DNA of 64,000 nt from Bradyrhizobium iriomotense (GTDB taxonomy: Bacteria > Pseudomonadota > Alphaproteobacteria > Rhizobiales > Xanthobacteraceae), in assembly GCF_030160715.1 (NCBI RefSeq), contig NZ_BSOW01000011.1:1-64000 (forward strand). Reading direction: 5' to 3'. Each line of letters opens with the position of its first letter. The stretch's first letter is position 1. The notes beneath the pieces were generated by a model. It saw only the letters and a list, made by a program, of their open reading frames with translations, searched no databases and was not told the DNA's origin. Position numbers and translations under genes: made by a program. Below, piece by piece: positions 24,934 through 34,500 of this stretch.

Positions 24934-25043
24934 GATCGCAACTCCACGCTCGTCCCGGTCGCCCACAACCGTTCAACGCGCAGGTGGCGAAATCGTTCGT
25001 TGTCGACAGCCGCCGGCCTTGCGGTCTTCCGACGCAGGCAGCT

Positions 25044-26258
25044 TCAGGAGAAATCCTGCGTGAGGGTGGTGGCGAACCGCTCCAGCGCCCAGTCGACCTG
25101 ATCACTGGTGATCACCAGCGGTGGGGCGATGCGGATCGTATACTCATGGGTATCCTTGGCGAGGATGCCCTTTGCCTGCAACGCCTCGCAGTAGCGGCGT
25201 GCGCGGCCGGCCTCAGGATGCAACTCGACCGCCAGCATCAGCCCGCGCCCGCGCGCCTCGCGGATCGTGTTGGCGCGGATGTCCTTCAAGCCCTCCAGAA
25301 ACCGCGCACCCTGCTTGGCCGCGTTCTCGATCATTCCTTCCTCGACCAGCACGCGCATCGCCGCGCGCGCGACCGCACAGGCGAGCGGGTTGCCGCCGAA
25401 GGTCGAGCCGTGCTGCCCGGGCCTGAACGTGCCGAGCACCTCCTTGTTCGAAAGCACCGCCGACACCGGATAGAAGCCGCCGGACAACGCCTTGCCGAGC
25501 AGCGTCACGTCCGCCTCGATCCCCTCGTGCTGTTCGGCGAGCAACTTGCCGGTGCGGCCGAGCCCAGTCTGGATCTCGTCGAGCACCAGCATCACATTAC
25601 TGGCGGTGCAGAGCTCGCGCACCTCTGTGAAATAGCCGGCAGGAGGAATGATGACGCCGGCTTCGCCCTGGATCGGCTCGACCAGGAAGGCGACGGTGTT
25701 TGGCGTGATCGCTGCCTCCAGTGCCGCGGCGTCGCCGAACGGGATGACCTTGAAGCCCGGTGCGAACGGCCCAAAGTGCTTGCGGGTCTCAATGTCCGTT
25801 GAAAAGCCGACGACGCCCAGCGTGCGTCCGTGGAAATTGTTGCTGCAGACGATGATCTCGGCCTGGCCATCCGGCACGCCCTTCACCTCGTAGCCCCATT
25901 TGCGCACCGACTTGATCGCGCTTTCGACCGCCTCGGCGCCGCTGTTCATCGGCAACACCTTGTGGGAGCCGGTCAGCGCGGCGATCTCTTCGTAGAACGG
26001 GGCGAGTTGGTCGTTGTGGAAGGCGCGTGAGGTCAGCGTCAGCCTGTGCGCCTGTTCCACCATCGCCGCCAGGATCTTGGGGTGACAGTGGCCCTGGCTC
26101 ACCGCCGAATAGGCGGAGAGGCAATCGAGATAACGGTTGCCTTCGGTATCCCAGACCCAAACACCTTCGCCGCGCGACAGCACGACCCCGATCGGCTCAT
26201 AGTTGTAGGTGCCAAGGCGCGCTTCCGTTGCCAGGAAATCAGTGACCGACAGGTTCAT
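25044..26258 (-). CDS. rocD: ornithine--oxo-acid transaminase
   Basis: 404-residue class III PLP aminotransferase. The PLP lysine lies in LLGKALSGGFYPVSAV. The ornithine-aminotransferase features PMNSGAEAVESAIK, FHGRTLGVVGFSTD and VEPIQGEAGVIIP are all present. It converts ornithine plus 2-oxoglutarate to glutamate semialdehyde plus glutamate, entering proline/glutamate catabolism. The ATG at 26258, preceded by GGAGTG, is chosen over the in-frame GTG nine bases upstream. It appears monocistronic; no arginase gene is adjacent. Confidence 0.92.
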   Translation of the reverse strand: MNLSVTDFLATEARLGTYNYEPIGVVLSRGEGVWVWDTEGNRYLDCLSAYSAVSQGHCHPKILAAMVEQAHRLTLTSRAFHNDQLAPFYEEIAALTGSHKVLPMNSGAEAVESAIKSVRKWGYEVKGVPDGQAEIIVCSNNFHGRTLGVVGFSTDIETRKHFGPFAPGFKVIPFGDAAALEAAITPNTVAFLVEPIQGEAGVIIPPAGYFTEVRELCTASNVMLVLDEIQTGLGRTGKLLAEQHEGIEADVTLLGKALSGGFYPVSAVLSNKEVLGTFRPGQHGSTFGGNPLACAVARAAMRVLVEEGMIENAAKQGARFLEGLKDIRANTIREARGRGLMLAVELHPEAGRARRYCEALQAKGILAKDTHEYTIRIAPPLVITSDQVDWALERFATTLTQDFS

Positions 26259-26342
26259 GCTTGTCACTCCAGCTCGTCTGCCTGAAGCAGTCTAACCGAT
26301 ATTGCGCGAGTCGTTCAAAAATCCGCGAACGGCGCGGCCGCC

Positions 26343-27017
26343 TTACTCCTTGTCGCGGTGTTCGAGTTCCAGCGTCACCAGCCTCGCCAGCAGGGTCGCG
26401 GGATAGAGCTGTCCGAATATGGCTTCGAGATTGCAAAGGCTGCGAACGATTGGATGCACGGGCGAGACGTCGCCGTAGCCGGTCGTCGTCATCGTCGCGA
26501 AGCTGAAATAGATCACCTGGCTCGCTAGCGCCGGACTATCTGCCACTTTCATGCCGGAAAATGCTTCCGGCACCAGCGATCCGACGAAGGTGAAAAGGGC
26601 TGCGAAGATCACGGCGACCGTGAGGTAGAGCAGTACGGCACCGACGACGCGATGATAGTTGATGCGTCCGGGCCCGAAGGTCGCCCGCGCCACCGCCCAG
26701 GCCATGGTGACACCGACGATGAACCATGAGCCGGCGAAGAGGTTGAGGTCCAGCAGCGAGGGCGAGTGGAATCGCAGGACGGCGCCGGTGATGATCATGG
26801 CGAGCGCGAGCAGCATGGCCCCAACCGCGATCGGACTCCCCGAGATGATGAAGATGCCGCAAACGAGCAGAAGGGCGAGCACGAGCTCGGACACCTGGAA
26901 GGCGAAGATCCCGAGTGCCTGGAGCGGTGCAACGACGAACATCATGACGACGAGGAGTCCCGTCAGCGCCGTCAAGAGGGGATCGGCCCAGCGCTTACGC
27001 ACGCTCTCGATGCTCAT
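26343..27017 (-). CDS. two-TM potassium channel family protein
   Basis: 224-residue membrane protein. Several N-terminal hydrophobic segments precede a pore module whose selectivity filter is TTTGYGD (in FATMTTTGYGDVSP), followed by a final membrane helix and a short charged C-terminus. No RCK/TrkA-N domain is attached. It would conduct potassium, possibly non-selectively at low voltage. It starts 13 bases after the P450 stop on the same strand, so the two probably share a transcript, which is unusual. Confidence 0.85.
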   Translation of the reverse strand: MSIESVRKRWADPLLTALTGLLVVMMFVVAPLQALGIFAFQVSELVLALLLVCGIFIISGSPIAVGAMLLALAMIITGAVLRFHSPSLLDLNLFAGSWFIVGVTMAWAVARATFGPGRINYHRVVGAVLLYLTVAVIFAALFTFVGSLVPEAFSGMKVADSPALASQVIYFSFATMTTTGYGDVSPVHPIVRSLCNLEAIFGQLYPATLLARLVTLELEHRDKE

Positions 27018-27030
27018 GTGAGTCCTCGCA

Positions 27031-28263
27031 TCAGCCGATCGAGCACGGCACGCGCAGAAATCCGCGGAAGCGGACGCGTCCGCCGCGAAGCGGTTGGCCG
27101 CTCAAGGCATAGTTCGGGAAGCGCGCCAGGAAGCGCGAGATCGCGATCGCGCCTTCCAGCCGCGCCAGTGCCATGCCGGCGCACTGATGCGCGCCAGTGG
27201 CGAAGGCGAGATGCCGGTTCGGCGTGCGCGCGATGTCGAAGGCTTCAGGATCAGGAAATTGTGCGGGGTCGCGGTTCGCAGCGCCAATGCACAGCGTGAT
27301 CGAGGTGCCGGCTGACAGCATCACGCCGCCGAGCTCGACCGGCTCGGTGGTCATGCGGTTGCCAAGCTGGTTCGAGCTCTCATAGCGCAGCATCTCCTCG
27401 ACCGCCGTCTTGATCAGGTCGCCGTTCTGGATCAGCCGCTGCTTCTGGTCCGGATGGCGGTCGAGTGCCACGAGGCCATTGCCGATCAGATTGGTGGTCG
27501 TCTCATGGCCGGCATTGAGCAGGAAGATGCAATTGTGCAGCAGCTCGGTCTCGGTCAGCCGTTCGCCATTATCCTCGCCGCCACCTTCTCCTTGGATCAG
27601 GCGCGTCAGCACGTCGCGCTCGGGATTGCCGGGCTTCCGGCGGCGCCGTGCGACGAGCGTCGTGAGATAGCCGAGGAAATCCTTCACCGCCTGATTGCCG
27701 CGCGCAAAGGCGTCGGGCGAGACCACGGGCTCGAGCGCGCCCAAAATCGCCAGCGACCAGTCGCGCAGCGGCTCGCGCTCATCATGAGGCACGTCGAGCA
27801 AATTGCCGATCACCTCCACGGGAATGGCTGAGGCGAAGTCGCCGATCAGCTCGCAGTCGCCCTTCGCCGCGATCGCATCGAGCAGCTTGTCGACGAGTGC
27901 AATCAGATCGCCCTCCATGCTGGCGATCGCGCGCGGCGACAGCGCGCCCATGATCAGGCGCCGCACGCGGGTGTGCGCGGGCGGATCGTTGAAGACGAGG
28001 CTCGTGGTGTGGTGCTCGTAGAGCAGGGAGGCGCCGTACTTCGGTGCAAACTCCTTCTTCTTGTCCGAGCTGAACGATCTGGTGTTCTTGTAGGTAGTGA
28101 CGAGATCGTCATAGCGCGTCAGGAACACCGTGCCGTTCGGCAGGCGCTTGACCGGCTCGTTCTCCCGCAGTGCACGATAGGTCGGATAGGGGTTGTCGTA
28201 GAATTCAGGCGTCAGCCTCTCCAGGTCGAAGCTCGCCGCCAGCTCTCTCGCCTGTGCGTTCAT
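27031..28263 (-). CDS. cytochrome P450
   Basis: 410-residue soluble class I bacterial P450. The oxygen-activating helix I is AGHETTT (251-257), the ExxR pair is E290/R293 and the heme cysteine is C361 in FATGAHQCAG. It monooxygenates an unknown substrate and needs an external ferredoxin and reductase. A ferredoxin gene is absent in this window, although a ferredoxin-reductase-like flavoprotein is at 10327-11547. It is divergent from a ThDP enzyme pair. The start at 28263 gives the family length; the upstream extension to 28320 has no matching start features. Confidence 0.93.
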   Translation of the reverse strand: MNAQARELAASFDLERLTPEFYDNPYPTYRALRENEPVKRLPNGTVFLTRYDDLVTTYKNTRSFSSDKKKEFAPKYGASLLYEHHTTSLVFNDPPAHTRVRRLIMGALSPRAIASMEGDLIALVDKLLDAIAAKGDCELIGDFASAIPVEVIGNLLDVPHDEREPLRDWSLAILGALEPVVSPDAFARGNQAVKDFLGYLTTLVARRRRKPGNPERDVLTRLIQGEGGGEDNGERLTETELLHNCIFLLNAGHETTTNLIGNGLVALDRHPDQKQRLIQNGDLIKTAVEEMLRYESSNQLGNRMTTEPVELGGVMLSAGTSITLCIGAANRDPAQFPDPEAFDIARTPNRHLAFATGAHQCAGMALARLEGAIAISRFLARFPNYALSGQPLRGGRVRFRGFLRVPCSIG

Positions 28264-28313
28264 CCCGCTATACTCACCGGTTAAAGCCGATATGCCGTTA
28301 TTGTTCTTCGAAC

Positions 28314-28325
28314 GACGCATGCGTC
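28314..28325. promoter_or_regulatory. 12-bp palindrome in the P450/decarboxylase divergent region
   Basis: GACGCATGCGTC at 28314-28325 is a perfect palindrome in the 104-bp spacer between divergent starts (28263 minus, 28368 plus). A second short palindrome, GTCTAGAC, follows at 28327-28334. They are candidate regulator or operator sites for the divergent pair. No regulator gene is adjacent. Confidence 0.35.
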
Positions 28326-28367
28326 CGTCTAGACTTCTTCCGACTTGCTAGCCGACTGGACACCAAA

Positions 28368-28907
28368 ATGCACGCGCGCACTGATGCTGATGCCCCGCCG
28401 TCATGGCCTGACGAGATCTTTGCGGTCCTGGAGCGCTTCGAAGTCCGGCAGGTGCCTTATGTGCCCGATGCCGGACACTCCCAGCTCATCAAGCGCGTGC
28501 TCGCATCCTCCGCCATGCGCGGCATTCCGCTGACGACCGAGGAGGAGGGCGTGGCACTGCTCGCCGGCGCCTGGGCCGGCGGACAGCGCGGCGTGCTGCT
28601 GATGCAGTCGAGCGGGGTCGGCAATTGCATCAACATGCTGTCGCTGATCCCGATCCTGCGCTTCCCGTTCCTCACCCTAGTGACGATGCGCGGCGAATGG
28701 GGCGAGTTCAATCCCTGGCAGGTGCCGATGGGATCGACCACGCAGGGCGTGTTCGAGCTCTCCGGCGTCCATGTGCTGCGTGCATCGCATGCCGCCGAAG
28801 TGCCGGCCGTGTTGGAGGCCGCCGCAGCGCAGGCCTACAACGCGTTGACGCCGACCGCCGTTCTCCTGTCGCAGCGCCTGATCGGCGCCAAGGTTTTCAC
28901 CAAATGA
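28368..28907 (+). CDS. thiamine diphosphate-dependent decarboxylase, alpha (PYR) subunit
   Basis: 179-residue pyrimidine-binding subunit of a split ThDP decarboxylase of the sulfopyruvate/phosphonopyruvate decarboxylase (ComDE) type. The catalytic glutamate region is TTEEEGVALLAGAWAGG (about 57-73), followed by MQSSGVGNCINMLS. The start at 28368 gives the correct N-terminus; a longer upstream reading is antisense to the P450 gene. Its stop overlaps the beta-subunit start (ATGA). Together they decarboxylate a 2-oxo acid, probably phosphono- or sulfo-substituted, but the substrate is not fixed. Confidence 0.82.
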   Translation: MHARTDADAPPSWPDEIFAVLERFEVRQVPYVPDAGHSQLIKRVLASSAMRGIPLTTEEEGVALLAGAWAGGQRGVLLMQSSGVGNCINMLSLIPILRFPFLTLVTMRGEWGEFNPWQVPMGSTTQGVFELSGVHVLRASHAAEVPAVLEAAAAQAYNALTPTAVLLSQRLIGAKVFTK

Positions 28908-29494
28908 GCAAGACCAATCTCCTCGATCGCCGTCGGGTCGTCGCCGCGCTGCTTGCGAACCGCAAGGATGTGGTCGCGATCGGTGGCTTAGGGGCCTCGA
29001 CGAACGACATCACGGCCGCGGGTGATCATGCGCGCAACTTCTATCTCTGGGGCGGCATGGGCGGCGCTGCGATGATCGGCCTGGGGCTGGCGCTGGCCCT
29101 GCCGAAACTGCCGGTGCTGGTGATCACCGGCGACGGCGAGATGCTGATGGGGATGGGCAGCCTTGCCACCATCGGCCTGCAAAAGCCCGCCAACCTCTCG
29201 ATCGTGGTGCTGGACAACGAGCGCTATGGCGAGACCGGCGGCCAGACCAGCCACACCTCGGCCGTCGCCGATCTCGTCGGGGTTGCCAAGGCCTGCGGCA
29301 TCCCCGACAGCCGGGCAATCTCCACCATGGCCGAGGTCGAGGCCTTCGCCGCGTCCGTCCATGACGTGTCGGCCGGACCCCGCTTTGCCAATGTGAAGAT
29401 CGACAGCGCCGAGCTGACCCGGATTTTGCCCACGCGCGACGGCACCTACATCGTCAACCGGCTGCGCGGCGACCTCGGGTTCCCGCCGATCTAG
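28904..29494 (+). CDS. thiamine diphosphate-dependent decarboxylase, beta (PP) subunit
   Basis: 196-residue diphosphate-binding subunit. The ThDP/metal motif runs from GDGEM (76-80) to the DN at 104-105. GGMGGAAMIGLGLALALP and NERYGETGGQTSHTS are typical of the ComE-like branch. It forms an alpha2beta2-type enzyme with the preceding gene, whose stop it overlaps. The gene is followed after 66 bases by a TetR regulator that more probably belongs to the efflux operon downstream. Confidence 0.85.
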   Translation: MSKTNLLDRRRVVAALLANRKDVVAIGGLGASTNDITAAGDHARNFYLWGGMGGAAMIGLGLALALPKLPVLVITGDGEMLMGMGSLATIGLQKPANLSIVVLDNERYGETGGQTSHTSAVADLVGVAKACGIPDSRAISTMAEVEAFAASVHDVSAGPRFANVKIDSAELTRILPTRDGTYIVNRLRGDLGFPPI

Positions 29495-29525
29495 CCCCAT
29501 TTTTGGTTGCACCGCAGCATCCCCC

Positions 29526-29556
29526 TTGACTTTTGCGTGGGTGAGTGCTTACTCAC
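29526..29556 (+). promoter_or_regulatory. promoter with TetR-type operator for the efflux operon
   Basis: A TTGACT -35 box at 29526-29531 is followed by a perfect 6-4-6 inverted repeat, GTGAGT-GCTT-ACTCAC, at 29541-29556. The repeat covers the expected -10 position and ends four bases before the ATG of the TetR regulator (29561). TGAGTG...ACTCA palindromes of this form are commonly TetR-family operators in RND efflux loci. This predicts autoregulation and control of the adaptor and pump. The very short leader suggests a leaderless or near-leaderless transcript, or a TSS further upstream. Confidence 0.65.
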
Positions 29557-29560
29557 TCTC

Positions 29561-30262
29561 ATGAGCTCATTGCGTATGACGAGCGACCTGAGGAGGCAAC
29601 TCATCCTCGGTGCCGCTAAACGTTGTTTTGCCCGTCACGGGTATACCGGCACCACGACCAAGAGCGTGGCGGCCGCCGCTGCCATTTCCGAGGCGCTGCT
29701 GTTCAAGCATTTCCCCTCCAAGGCGGCGCTTTATGCCGAGATCCTGAGCGAGGAGTGCGAAGCTGATCCGGCGCTGACGGAGCTTCTGGAGCGGGAGCCG
29801 TCGACGGCCACTTTGGTTGAGCTGATCCGTGGCATGGTCGAGCACTTCATCCAGATCGCCAACGGCCCCGACCAGGAGGAGGCGCAGCGCCTGCGGCTGA
29901 TGGTTACGAGCCATCTGGATGATGGCGAGTTCGCCCGCCTGCTCTATGCCAAGATCGAGCATCTGATCGGAGCGGTCTTCGTTGCGTCGCTGGAGCGCGC
30001 GGTCGCAGCCGGCGATGCGAGGCCCTGCGCAACGGATCCGCTCAACCTGTTCTGGTTCGCGCATCACGTCGTGATGACGGCTGCGCTGACCAGGCTGCCG
30101 GCCGCGCCATGCCTCGCTTACGGCAATGCGGACGATCTGGAGCGGCAGCTCTGTGAATTTCTCCTGAGAGGTATCGGACTTAACGACGCCGCAATTGCTT
30201 CGCATCTGGGCCGCGCTTCGGCGCCGGGTGCAGGCGCAACGACGATTGCAGAAAGTGCATGA
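29561..30262 (+). CDS. TetR family regulator of the RND efflux operon
   Basis: 233-residue TetR regulator: helix-turn-helix at about residues 15-55 (LGAAKRCFARHGYTGTTTKSVAAAA, then SEALLFKHFPSKAALYAE) and a helical effector domain. Its stop lies just before the adaptor start, so it is the first gene of the regulator-adaptor-pump operon. The ATG at 29561 is used because the upstream stretch contains the operator. It probably represses the operon until a toxic lipophilic compound binds. Confidence 0.85.
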   Translation: MSSLRMTSDLRRQLILGAAKRCFARHGYTGTTTKSVAAAAAISEALLFKHFPSKAALYAEILSEECEADPALTELLEREPSTATLVELIRGMVEHFIQIANGPDQEEAQRLRLMVTSHLDDGEFARLLYAKIEHLIGAVFVASLERAVAAGDARPCATDPLNLFWFAHHVVMTAALTRLPAAPCLAYGNADDLERQLCEFLLRGIGLNDAAIASHLGRASAPGAGATTIAESA

Positions 30263-30263
30263 C

Positions 30264-31454
30264 ATGAACATCGTGGCTGAACACAAGATATCGGGCGAAC
30301 CGATCGACAAGGCGCCCAAGCGCCCGGTCAAGCCGGTGCGCTGGTTCATCATCGTCGGCTTGCTGCTCGGCGCACTCGTCGGCGGCCTCGTCTGGTTCAA
30401 CTCGTTCCGCGGCCAGATGATCAAGCAGTTCTTCGCCAACAACAAGCCGCCGCCGGTGAGCGTGACCGCGGCCGAGGCGAAGTCCGAGCTGGTGCCGAAC
30501 CTGTTGACCGCGGTCGGCGAGCTCGCCGCCGTGCATCAGGTCAACGTCACCGCCGACGTCAACGGCCGTGTCACCGAGATCAAGTTCGAGCCGGGCGCGC
30601 ATGTCGAGCAAGGCACGCAGCTGCTGCAACTGTTCGACGCGCCAGAGCAGGGCGACCTCGCCAACTTCAAGGCGCAGGCGACGGTCGCGCAGCTCTCGCT
30701 CGACCGCGCCAAGCAGCTCGCCTTGCGCCAGTTCGGTCCGCAGGCGACCGTCGACCAGGCGCAGGCGACCTACGACCAGGCGCAGGCAGGCATCGCCAAG
30801 ACCGAGGCGCTGATCTCGCAGAAGCTGGTGCGGGCGCCGTTCTCCGGCGATCTCGGCGTGCGCAAGGTCGAGGTCGGCCAGTATCTCACCGCGGGCACCG
30901 CGATCGTCTCGCTGACCGATCTCTCCGAGCTGTGGGCCAACTTCACGGTGACGGAGAAGGACTCCGGCAACCTCAAGGTCGGCCAGGTCGTGCGGCTGAA
31001 GGTCGATGCCTATCCGGGCCGCGTCTTCGAGGGCAAGATCACGACCATCGAACCACAGATCGCTTCCGACACCCGCAACATCCGCGTTCAGGCGACGATT
31101 GCCAACCCGGAGAAGATCCTCAAGCCGGGCATGTTCGTGACCACCACCGTCGTACTGCCTGATAAGCCGCCGGTGATGACCGTTCCGGAGACGGCGGTCG
31201 ATTACACGCTCTATGGCGATTCCGTGTTCGTGATCACGGAGAAGCAGGGGGAGGACGGCAAGACCAGCCTGAGCGCGGTGCGCACCTTCGTGCAGACCGG
31301 CAACCGGGTCAATGGACGCGCTGAGATTCTCAAGGGTCTGAAGCCGGGCGACAAGGTCGTCGCTGTCGGCCAGCTCAAGCTGCAATCGGGTGCGGCGGTG
31401 TCGATCTCGACAGATCCGGCACCGGCCATTCCCGCGCAACCGCCGCGCTACTGA
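30264..31454 (+). CDS. efflux RND transporter periplasmic adaptor subunit
   Basis: 396 residues with an uncleaved or lipid-free N-terminal membrane anchor (WFIIVGLLLGALVGGLVWF, about residues 27-45), a lipoyl/barrel-sandwich region split by a helical hairpin (KAQATVAQLSLDRAKQLAL) and a beta-barrel and membrane-proximal domain. It links the inner-membrane pump to an outer-membrane channel, which is not encoded here. The ATG at 30264 lies two bases after the TetR stop. Confidence 0.92.
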   Translation: MNIVAEHKISGEPIDKAPKRPVKPVRWFIIVGLLLGALVGGLVWFNSFRGQMIKQFFANNKPPPVSVTAAEAKSELVPNLLTAVGELAAVHQVNVTADVNGRVTEIKFEPGAHVEQGTQLLQLFDAPEQGDLANFKAQATVAQLSLDRAKQLALRQFGPQATVDQAQATYDQAQAGIAKTEALISQKLVRAPFSGDLGVRKVEVGQYLTAGTAIVSLTDLSELWANFTVTEKDSGNLKVGQVVRLKVDAYPGRVFEGKITTIEPQIASDTRNIRVQATIANPEKILKPGMFVTTTVVLPDKPPVMTVPETAVDYTLYGDSVFVITEKQGEDGKTSLSAVRTFVQTGNRVNGRAEILKGLKPGDKVVAVGQLKLQSGAAVSISTDPAPAIPAQPPRY

Positions 31455-31466
31455 GTAGCGCGCTCG

Positions 31467-31495
31467 CGTGATCCGGCCTGACGCCGGATCACGCC
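31467..31495. repeat. hairpin between adaptor and pump genes
   Basis: A 12-bp perfect stem (GCGTGATCCGGC, loop CTGAC, GCCGGATCACGC) sits in the 72-bp gap between the adaptor and pump genes. No U-run follows, so it is more likely an mRNA-stabilising or attenuating element than a terminator. Confidence 0.7.
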
Positions 31496-31526
31496 ACTCA
31501 AGCAAAACGAATTCGAGATCGCCGCG

Positions 31527-34500
31527 ATGGCCCTTACCGATATCTTCATCAAGCGACCGGTCCTGTCGGTCGTCGTCAGCCTGCTGATCCTCCTGATCGG
31601 CCTGCGCGCGGCGATGGTGCTGCCGATCCGGCAATATCCAAAGCTGTCGAACACGGTCGTCAACGTCACAACCGTCTATCCCGGCGCGTCCGCCGACCTG
31701 ATCCAGGGTTTCATCACGACGCCAATCGAGCAGGCCGTCGCCTCGGCGGAGGGCGTCGACTACATCACGTCGTCGTCCGTGCAGGGTACCTCGACGATCC
31801 AGGTCTACATCAAGCTGAACTTCGACCCGAACCAGGCGCTCACCGAGGTGCTCGCCAAGGTGAACTCGGTCAAATATCTGATCCCGAAGGAATCCAACGA
31901 CCCGATCGTCACCAAGACGACGGGCCAGACCACGGCCGTGATGTATATCGGCTTCTCCTCTGAGGAGTTGTCGGGCTCGGCAATCTCCGACTATCTGACG
32001 CGCGTCGTGCAGCCGGTGCTGTCGACCGTCGACGGCGTGGCGTCCGCCGACATCCTCGGCGGCCAGACCTTTGCGATGCGGTTGTGGCTCGATCCCGTGA
32101 AGATGGCCGGCCGCAACGTGTCGCCGGGCGACGTCGCGGCTGCGATCACCGCCAACAACTTCCAGTCCGCGGCGGGCCAGACCAAGGGCTACCTCATCGT
32201 CTCGAACATCTCGACGAACACGGGCCTGACCGACGTCAACCAGTTCAAGAAGTTGATCGTCAAGGCCAAGGACGGCGGCTTCGTGCGGATGGAGGACATC
32301 GCAACCGTCGAGCTTGCCGCCCAGAGCACGGATGCTAGCGTCGCCTTCAACGGCGAGCACGCGATCTTCATCGGCGTGAACGCAACGCCGCAGGGCAACC
32401 CGCTGACCCTTGTGAAGGGCGTGCGCGCGCTGTTCCCCGAGCTCGAGCGCAATCTGCCGCCGTCGATGAAGATGAAGGTCGCCTACGACTCGACCAAGTT
32501 CATCCAGTCCTCGATCGACGAGGTCGAGAAGACGCTGGGCGAAGCCGTGATCATCGTCATCGTGGTGATCTTCCTGTTCCTGGCTTCATTCCGCTCGGTC
32601 ATCATCCCGGTCGTCACCATTCCGCTCTCGATGATCGGCGTGTGTACGCTGATGTTGGCGCTCGGCTTCAGCTTCAACCTCCTGACGTTGCTCGCGATGG
32701 TGCTCGCGATCGGTCTCGTGGTCGACGATGCCATCGTGGTGGTGGAGAACATCCACCGCCATCTGGAGGAGGGCAAGACGCCGGTTCAGTCGGCGCTGCA
32801 AGGCGCGCGCGAGATCGTCGGTCCCGTCATCTCCATGACCATCACGCTCGCCGCAGTGTACGCCCCGATCGGCTTCCTCGGCGGCCTGACCGGCTCGCTG
32901 TTCCGCGAGTTCGCCTTCACGCTGGCAGGCTCGGTGATCGTGTCCGGCGTAATCGCGCTGACGCTGTCGCCGATGATGTGCTCGGTGCTGCTGAAGAACA
33001 CCGAAGAGGGCCGCTTCGCCAAGCTCGTGAACAAGGTGTTCGGCGCCGTGACGCGCTGGTACGGCCGCAGGCTCGACCGCTCGCTCGACTACAAGGCGGT
33101 GACCGGTCTCTTTGCGGTGACGATCCTCGGCCTGGTCGGTTTCCTCTACATGCACACCTCGAAGGAGCTCGCGCCGGAGGAAGACCAGGGTATCGTGTTC
33201 GCGGTGATCAAGGCGCCGAAATACGCCAACATCGACTATCTCGATTTCTACGGCGAGAAGCTCGACAAGAAGTTTCAAAGCTTCTCCGAGACCGATCTGC
33301 GCTTCGCGCTGAACGGCATCAACGGTCCGCAGAACGGCATCGCCGGCATGCTGCTGAAGCCCTGGGATGAGCGCACGCGCTCGTCGATCAAGCTGAAGCC
33401 GCTGGTGCAGGCCGAGCTCTCCAAGATCGAGGGCGTGCAGGCTTTCGCCTTCAACCTGCCGCCGCTGCCGGGCGGGCCGGGCGGCCTGCCTGTGCAGATG
33501 GTCATCAACTCGACGGCCGGATTCCAGGCCGTCTATGAGCAGATGGAGAAGCTGAAGGACGCCGCGCGCAAGAGCGGCATGTTCATCGTCTCCGACAGCG
33601 ACCTCGCCTACAACCAGCCGACCGTGAAGGTCAGAGTCGATCGCACCAAGGCCCAGGACCTCGGCGTCAACATGCAGAACGTCGGCGGCGCGCTCGCGGT
33701 GCTGCTCGGCGGCAACTACATCAACCGCTTCAACCTGGAGGGACGTTCCTATCAGGTGATCCCGCAGGTCCCGCGCGAGAAGCGACTCTCGCCGGAGTCG
33801 CTCGACGGCTACTACGTCACGACCAACAACGGCCAGCAGCTGCCGCTGTCGACGGTGGTGTCGATCGAGACCTCGACCGAACCGAATGCGCTGACGCACT
33901 ATAATCAGCTGAACTCGGCGACCTTCTCGGCCGTGCCGATGCCCGGCGTGACCGTTGGCGCTGCGGTCGACTTCCTCGAAGGCGAGGCCAAGAAGCTGCC
34001 GCAAGGCTTCAGCCACGACTACCTCGCCGACAGCAGGCAGTATGTGCAGGAAGGCAATCAGCTCGCGATCACCTTCGGCTTCGCGCTGATCATCATCTTC
34101 CTGGTGCTGGCGGCGCAGTTCGAGAGTTTGCGCGATCCGCTCGTCATCATGATTTCGGTGCCGATGGCGATCGTCGGCGCGCTGATCCCGCTGTTCTTCG
34201 GCGCGGCGACGATGAACATCTACACCCAGGTCGGCCTGCTGACGCTTGTTGGCCTGATCACCAAGCACGGCATCCTGATGGTGGAGTTCGCCAACGAGCT
34301 GCAGATCAACGAACGGCTCGATCGCCGCTCGGCGATCGAAATGTCGGCCCGCATCCGTCTGCGTCCGATCCTGATGACCACGGCCGCGATGGTCACCGGC
34401 CTGATCCCGCTGCTGACCGCGACCGGCGCCGGCGCCGCCAGCCGCTTCTCGATCGGCCTCGTGGTCGTGGCCGGCATGTCGATCGGCACGCTGTTCACGC

